A DNA stretch of 64,000 nucleotides, taken from the NCBI GenBank assembly GCA_035544955.1, contig DASZZN010000037.1, positions 1 to 64,000 on the forward strand. The letters are read 5' to 3'. This document shows positions 61,172 to 64,000 of the stretch, one piece after another (the stretch's first letter is position 1; every line of letters starts with the position of its first letter). A model generated the notes under the pieces. It did not search any database. It was not told the origin of the DNA and saw nothing but the letters and a program-made list of their open reading frames with translations. The DNA comes from Candidatus Dormiibacterota bacterium. Lineage in GTDB: Bacteria; Chloroflexota; Dormibacteria; CF-121. The translations under genes and the position numbers were made by a program.

Positions 61172-61378
61172 GTGCAGGACCTCACTGAGCGTCGCAACGA
61201 GGAGGCCCGCGAGGTTCGCGATTTGCTGGCGGCCAAGCTCAAGATGCACCCGATCTGGCTGGGTGGCCTCGACACGCAGGCGGCCCGCCACATCTACCTC
61301 TATATCCAGGCGCTCGAGGGCCGGAAGCCGTTCGGCCGGGTCCGGCGGCAGCGGGCCCCGAATTTGACCCTCGACTGA
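61172..61378 (+). CDS. Small conserved-looking hypothetical protein
   Basis: This 68-residue protein starts at a GTG preceded by GGGGA at 6 bp. The sequence TERRNEEAREVRDLLAAKLKMHPIWLGGLDTQAARHIYLYIQALEG is helical and charged. A GTG 12 codons upstream is possible. The function is unknown. Confidence 0.5.
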   Translation: MQDLTERRNEEAREVRDLLAAKLKMHPIWLGGLDTQAARHIYLYIQALEGRKPFGRVRRQRAPNLTLD

Positions 61379-61416
61379 CGGTCAACTCGTGATCGAGGCC
61401 GAGGCCGCCGGCTGAG

Positions 61417-62211
61417 CTAGCTGAACTTCTTGTCCTGGTCGAGCCGGTAGAGGCGGATCGTAAGGGCGAAGAGCACGATCGACCAGCCCGCCAGCCAGGC
61501 GAGCGCCACCAGGGTCGACTCATCGTTCAGGCCGATCGTTTTCCAGGCGAGCTGCGCGTAGTGGTAGGTGGGTAGCACCGAGCCGATGTGCTGGATCGTG
61601 CTGGGGAGCTGCTTGAGCGGCACGAAGATCCCGGACAGGAACAGCATCGGCAGATACACCATGTTGGCAAGGGCGGGTGCCGCATTGGGGCTGGTCCCGT
61701 ACCCGATCGCCATGCCCAACCCGATCATCGGGAAGGACCCGAGCATCAGGCGCCAGGTCAGGTCGAGCCAGGTCCCCGCATCGAGACGAACGCCGCCGAT
61801 CACGGTCGCGACCACCCCGAGCAGGATGAGACTCAGCAGCGCGAAGATCAGCGCGCCGATGACGTAGGCCACGGTGGCAACGAAGGGGGGCAGCGGCGTT
61901 GCGCGCTGCAGGAGGTCCAGCTTTCGACCGCGGTCGTTCGCCAGGCCGATGCCAAAGTTGTAGACCATCACGTTGCCCACCCCATAGGTCGCGTAGGAGA
62001 CGAGGATCAGCTTGGCCGTACTGACCCCGGGCGCCGCCTGCAGGCTGCCAAAGATGGCGTTGAAGAGAAGGAAGAACATCACGGGGAGGCCGAGCGACAG
62101 AACCGTGAAGGCTGGGTTGCGCAGCCGGGCCACGAACTTGGCGCGGGTCTCCATCCAGAGCATCCGGCCAATCGGGGCGACCGGCATCGGCTGCATGGTC
62201 GTGATACTCAA
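61417..62211 (-). CDS. ABC-2 type transporter permease
   Basis: This 264-residue protein has six helices and ABC-2 landmarks (ETRAKFVARLRNPAFTVLSLGLPVMFFLLFNAIF, AYVIGALIFALLSLILLGV, NMVYLPMLFLSGIFVPLKQLP). Its start overlaps the ATPase stop by 4 bp. It exports a drug, lipid or other small molecule, unspecified. Confidence 0.88.
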   Translation of the reverse strand: MSITTMQPMPVAPIGRMLWMETRAKFVARLRNPAFTVLSLGLPVMFFLLFNAIFGSLQAAPGVSTAKLILVSYATYGVGNVMVYNFGIGLANDRGRKLDLLQRATPLPPFVATVAYVIGALIFALLSLILLGVVATVIGGVRLDAGTWLDLTWRLMLGSFPMIGLGMAIGYGTSPNAAPALANMVYLPMLFLSGIFVPLKQLPSTIQHIGSVLPTYHYAQLAWKTIGLNDESTLVALAWLAGWSIVLFALTIRLYRLDQDKKFS

Positions 62212-63101
62212 GGCGCCATCTGCTTCTCAGCTTGATGCGTTAGCGAAATGAACGCCTCTTCGAGGTCGGCTCCGACAACCTGTAGGTCGCTGATGTCGAC
62301 GCCCCGGCGAAAGAGCTCCCGCAAGAGCGCTTCCGGAGCGTTGCTGAAGAGGCGGACCCGATGATCCTCGATCGTCAGGTTGGAGACCGGCAGGCCGCCG
62401 AAGTCCGACTCGGTCAGCGTCGCCGGCGTGGTAAAGCTGACCTGCTTGGCCACCACTCGCGACTTGATTTCCTGCGGACTCGCATCCGCGACCAGGACGC
62501 CGCGATCGATGACGATAATTCGTTCGGCGAGCTGGTCGGCCTCTTCGAGGTAGTGCGTGGTCAGCAGGATCGTCTTGCCCTGCTTGGAGAAGTCGCGAAT
62601 GCTCTGTAGAAAGAGCCGTCGGGACTCGACGTCCATGCCAACGGTTGGCTCGTCGAAGAAGATGACCTCCGGATCGCCGGCGACGGCGAGCGCGAAGTAG
62701 AGCCGCTGGCGCTGGCCACCGGACAGCTTGCCCGCCTGCTGCTTGCTCTGCGGCTCGAGGCCGGCCAGGCCGATCGCGCGCTCCGGCGGCATAGGATGCG
62801 GGTAGTAGGAGCCGAAGAGCTCGACGAGCTCGCGCACGGTCAGCGTGTCCGGGACACCGGACTCCTGCAGCATCACGCCGCAGCGGCTGCGCGCGCGGCG
62901 ATCGGTCGGCTCGAGACCGAAGAGCCGCGCCTGCCCAGCGGTCGCTTTGCGCAACCCGAGCAACACCGAGATGCAGGTGGTTTTGCCGGCGCCATTGGGA
63001 CCGAGCATCGCCACCAGCTCGCCCGAGTTGATGACGAAGCTGACGCCGCGGACGGCCTCGACGGAGCCGAAGCGCTTGTGAACCTGGTTGAGCTCAACGA
63101 C
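62208..63101 (-). CDS. ABC-2 exporter ATP-binding protein (start unresolved)
   Basis: Motifs are Walker A GPNGAGKTT, signature KLSGGQRQRLYFALA, Walker B VIFFDEPTVGMD and His in LLTTHYLEEAD. The first ordinary starts (ATG 63014, GTG 63020) sit inside or just before Walker A and would remove the first strands. The frame continues upstream as VVELNQVHKRFGSVEAVRGVSFVI but has no ATG, GTG or TTG before an in-frame stop. A non-standard start or a 1-bp indel is implied. It is coupled to the downstream permease. Confidence 0.87.
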   Translation of the reverse strand, partial: VVELNQVHKRFGSVEAVRGVSFVINSGELVAMLGPNGAGKTTCISVLLGLRKATAGQARLFGLEPTDRRARSRCGVMLQESGVPDTLTVRELVELFGSYYPHPMPPERAIGLAGLEPQSKQQAGKLSGGQRQRLYFALAVAGDPEVIFFDEPTVGMDVESRRLFLQSIRDFSKQGKTILLTTHYLEEADQLAERIIVIDRGVLVADASPQEIKSRVVAKQVSFTTPATLTESDFGGLPVSNLTIEDHRVRLFSNAPEALLRELFRRGVDISDLQVVGADLEEAFISLTHQAEKQMAP

Positions 63102-63166
63102 CGGCTGTCCTAGCGTTTGTCCACGCTAGCACAGCGCCACGTCGTCACCATCGATAGACTCAGCGG

Positions 63167-63550
63167 ATGAAGGCCCTGATTTCGGGCGTGCACACGCTGA
63201 TTTACAGCCACGATGCGGATGCCGACCGCGCGTTCTTCAGGGACGTGCTCGGCCTCGACTCCGTGGATTCGGGCGGCGGCTGGCTCATCTTCGCCCTTCC
63301 TCCCGCTGAGCTGGCGATCCACCCGACTGAGGGCGAGGACGATCACGAGCTCTACCTGCTGTGCGACGACATCGAGGCCGCGGCAAAGGAGCTGGAACGC
63401 AGAAAAGTCCTCATCACCCGGCCCTTCGACGAGGAGCGTTGGGGACGCGTCACCCGGATCACCCTGCCCGGCGGTGGACGGATCGGGCTCTACCAACCGA
63501 AGCATCGGCTGGCTCACGCAAAGACGGGGGCCGCTCAGAGCCGAACTTGA
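63167..63550 (+). CDS. VOC/glyoxalase-fold protein
   Basis: This 127-residue protein has VOC-type halves: VHTLIYSHDADADRAFFRDVLGL, then ELYLLCDDIEAAAKELERRKV and ITLPGGGRIGLYQPKH. The metal-ligand positions (His9, Glu in ELYLL, Glu/Tyr near the end) are partly kept. It may be a lyase, dioxygenase-like or resistance protein; the substrate is unknown. Confidence 0.85.
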   Translation: MKALISGVHTLIYSHDADADRAFFRDVLGLDSVDSGGGWLIFALPPAELAIHPTEGEDDHELYLLCDDIEAAAKELERRKVLITRPFDEERWGRVTRITLPGGGRIGLYQPKHRLAHAKTGAAQSRT

Positions 63551-63568
63551 CGTTAGACTGACGGCGAT

Positions 63569-64000
63569 CTGGACCTGAAGCCCCTCGCCGACCAGCCGGC
63601 CGGCACGTTTTCCGTACTGGCCGGTGACCACACGCTGATTCGGCATGCCGCTTGCGCGGTCAAGCTGAACGGCGAGTGGTTCGCCAGCACCGCCACTCCT
63701 CTTACCCACACGGATCCCTTCGCCCTCCATTGGCAAGCCGGCCCGGCGCTGGCGACGGCCCGGCTGATCCCGCACGAGGGCGGCGTCGTGATCGAGTGCG
63801 AGCTCAATAACGGTGGCGATGCGCCGCTGACCTTCAACGGTTGGCGACCGATCGCGATCGAGGGTGGGGGCGCTGCTCTGCACGTCGGCGATGAGCCCTG
63901 GCGCGCCAGTGCGCTCATCAATGGCTACCAATCGTGGGATTACGCGGGAATCCACCCGCTCGACGAGGCGATCACGGAGGGCAACCGCAAACCGACCGCC
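63569..64000 (+). CDS. GH36-type alpha-galactosidase-like N-terminal domain, 3' end outside window
   Basis: The frame is open to the window end and reads FSVLAGDHTLIRHAACAVKLNGEWFAS... INGYQSWDYAG, the INGYQSW signature of GH36/alpha-galactosidase N-terminal beta-sandwich domains. No ATG, GTG or TTG occurs between the in-frame stop upstream and the conserved region; CTG at 63569 or 63575 are the only plausible starts. Catalytic residues lie beyond the window. Confidence 0.6.
   Translation, partial: MDLKPLADQPAGTFSVLAGDHTLIRHAACAVKLNGEWFASTATPLTHTDPFALHWQAGPALATARLIPHEGGVVIECELNNGGDAPLTFNGWRPIAIEGGGAALHVGDEPWRASALINGYQSWDYAGIHPLDEAITEGNRKPTA

Overview
The window is a high-G+C bacterial chromosome segment with dense, mostly minus-strand operons. 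Genes are often joined by ATGA, GTGA or TGATG overlaps, and GTG/TTG starts are common. The gene set points to an aerobic, Gram-positive-like (Terrabacteria) soil lineage: a multi-gene haem-copper oxidase operon with SCO and CtaG factors, LytR-CpsA-Psr cell-wall enzyme, F420/DUF385-type reductase, ECF sigma factors and a Flp pilin. Chloroflexota or Dormibacterota would fit. That placement is inference from gene content, not a phylogenetic result.

Layout. 1-5.1 kb: an Lhr-type helicase (5' end cut by the window), an overlapping Nei/Fpg DNA glycosylase and a membrane protein. 5-9.7 kb (minus): an SDR, a RibD-C reductase and FolE (likely pteridine chemistry), a DUF2231-Rieske protein and the PxpB/PxpC pair. 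9.7-14 kb: TPR proteins, a polytopic membrane protein and a flavin monooxygenase-like enzyme. 14-19.4 kb: an NMT1/SsuA-type ABC importer translationally coupled to a ureohydrolase, converging on a Tat-exported amidase. 19.5-23 kb: a BON-domain protein, a secreted phosphoesterase and a DUF385 protein. 23-35 kb (minus): the respiratory block cupredoxin-CoxII-CoxI-CoxIII-CtaG-CtaB-TlpA-second CtaG, next to a two-component system, SCO, a TolB-like protein and LCP. 35-49 kb: secreted proteins, two head-to-head ECF sigma modules each overlapping a single-pass membrane partner, a CDF exporter, a Flp pilin, and the folC-folD-folB operon.

49.5-58.8 kb is a 9.2 kb island of visibly lower G+C bounded by a 24-bp direct repeat made from the tRNA-Lys(CTT) anticodon region. 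It carries a Panacea-type antitoxin with a RelE/ParE-like partner, two orphan regulators or sensors, a GNAT, two ssb relics, a collagen-like surface protein and several unknowns. No integrase is recognisable. Just beyond it lie a protein with the LQ..AGN..V motif of contractile-injection-system cargo, a PD-(D/E)XK-like nuclease, a decayed regulator and an ABC-2 exporter. The window ends inside a probable GH36-type glycosidase.

The most unusual points are a CoxI that keeps all haem/CuB ligands but lacks the D-channel Asp, the K-channel Lys and the Mg-site Asp; a second CtaG without its histidines; a ureohydrolase fused by overlap to an ABC importer; several conserved genes whose frames offer only CTG as a start; and a G/C-rich palindromic repeat that has entered coding sequences.
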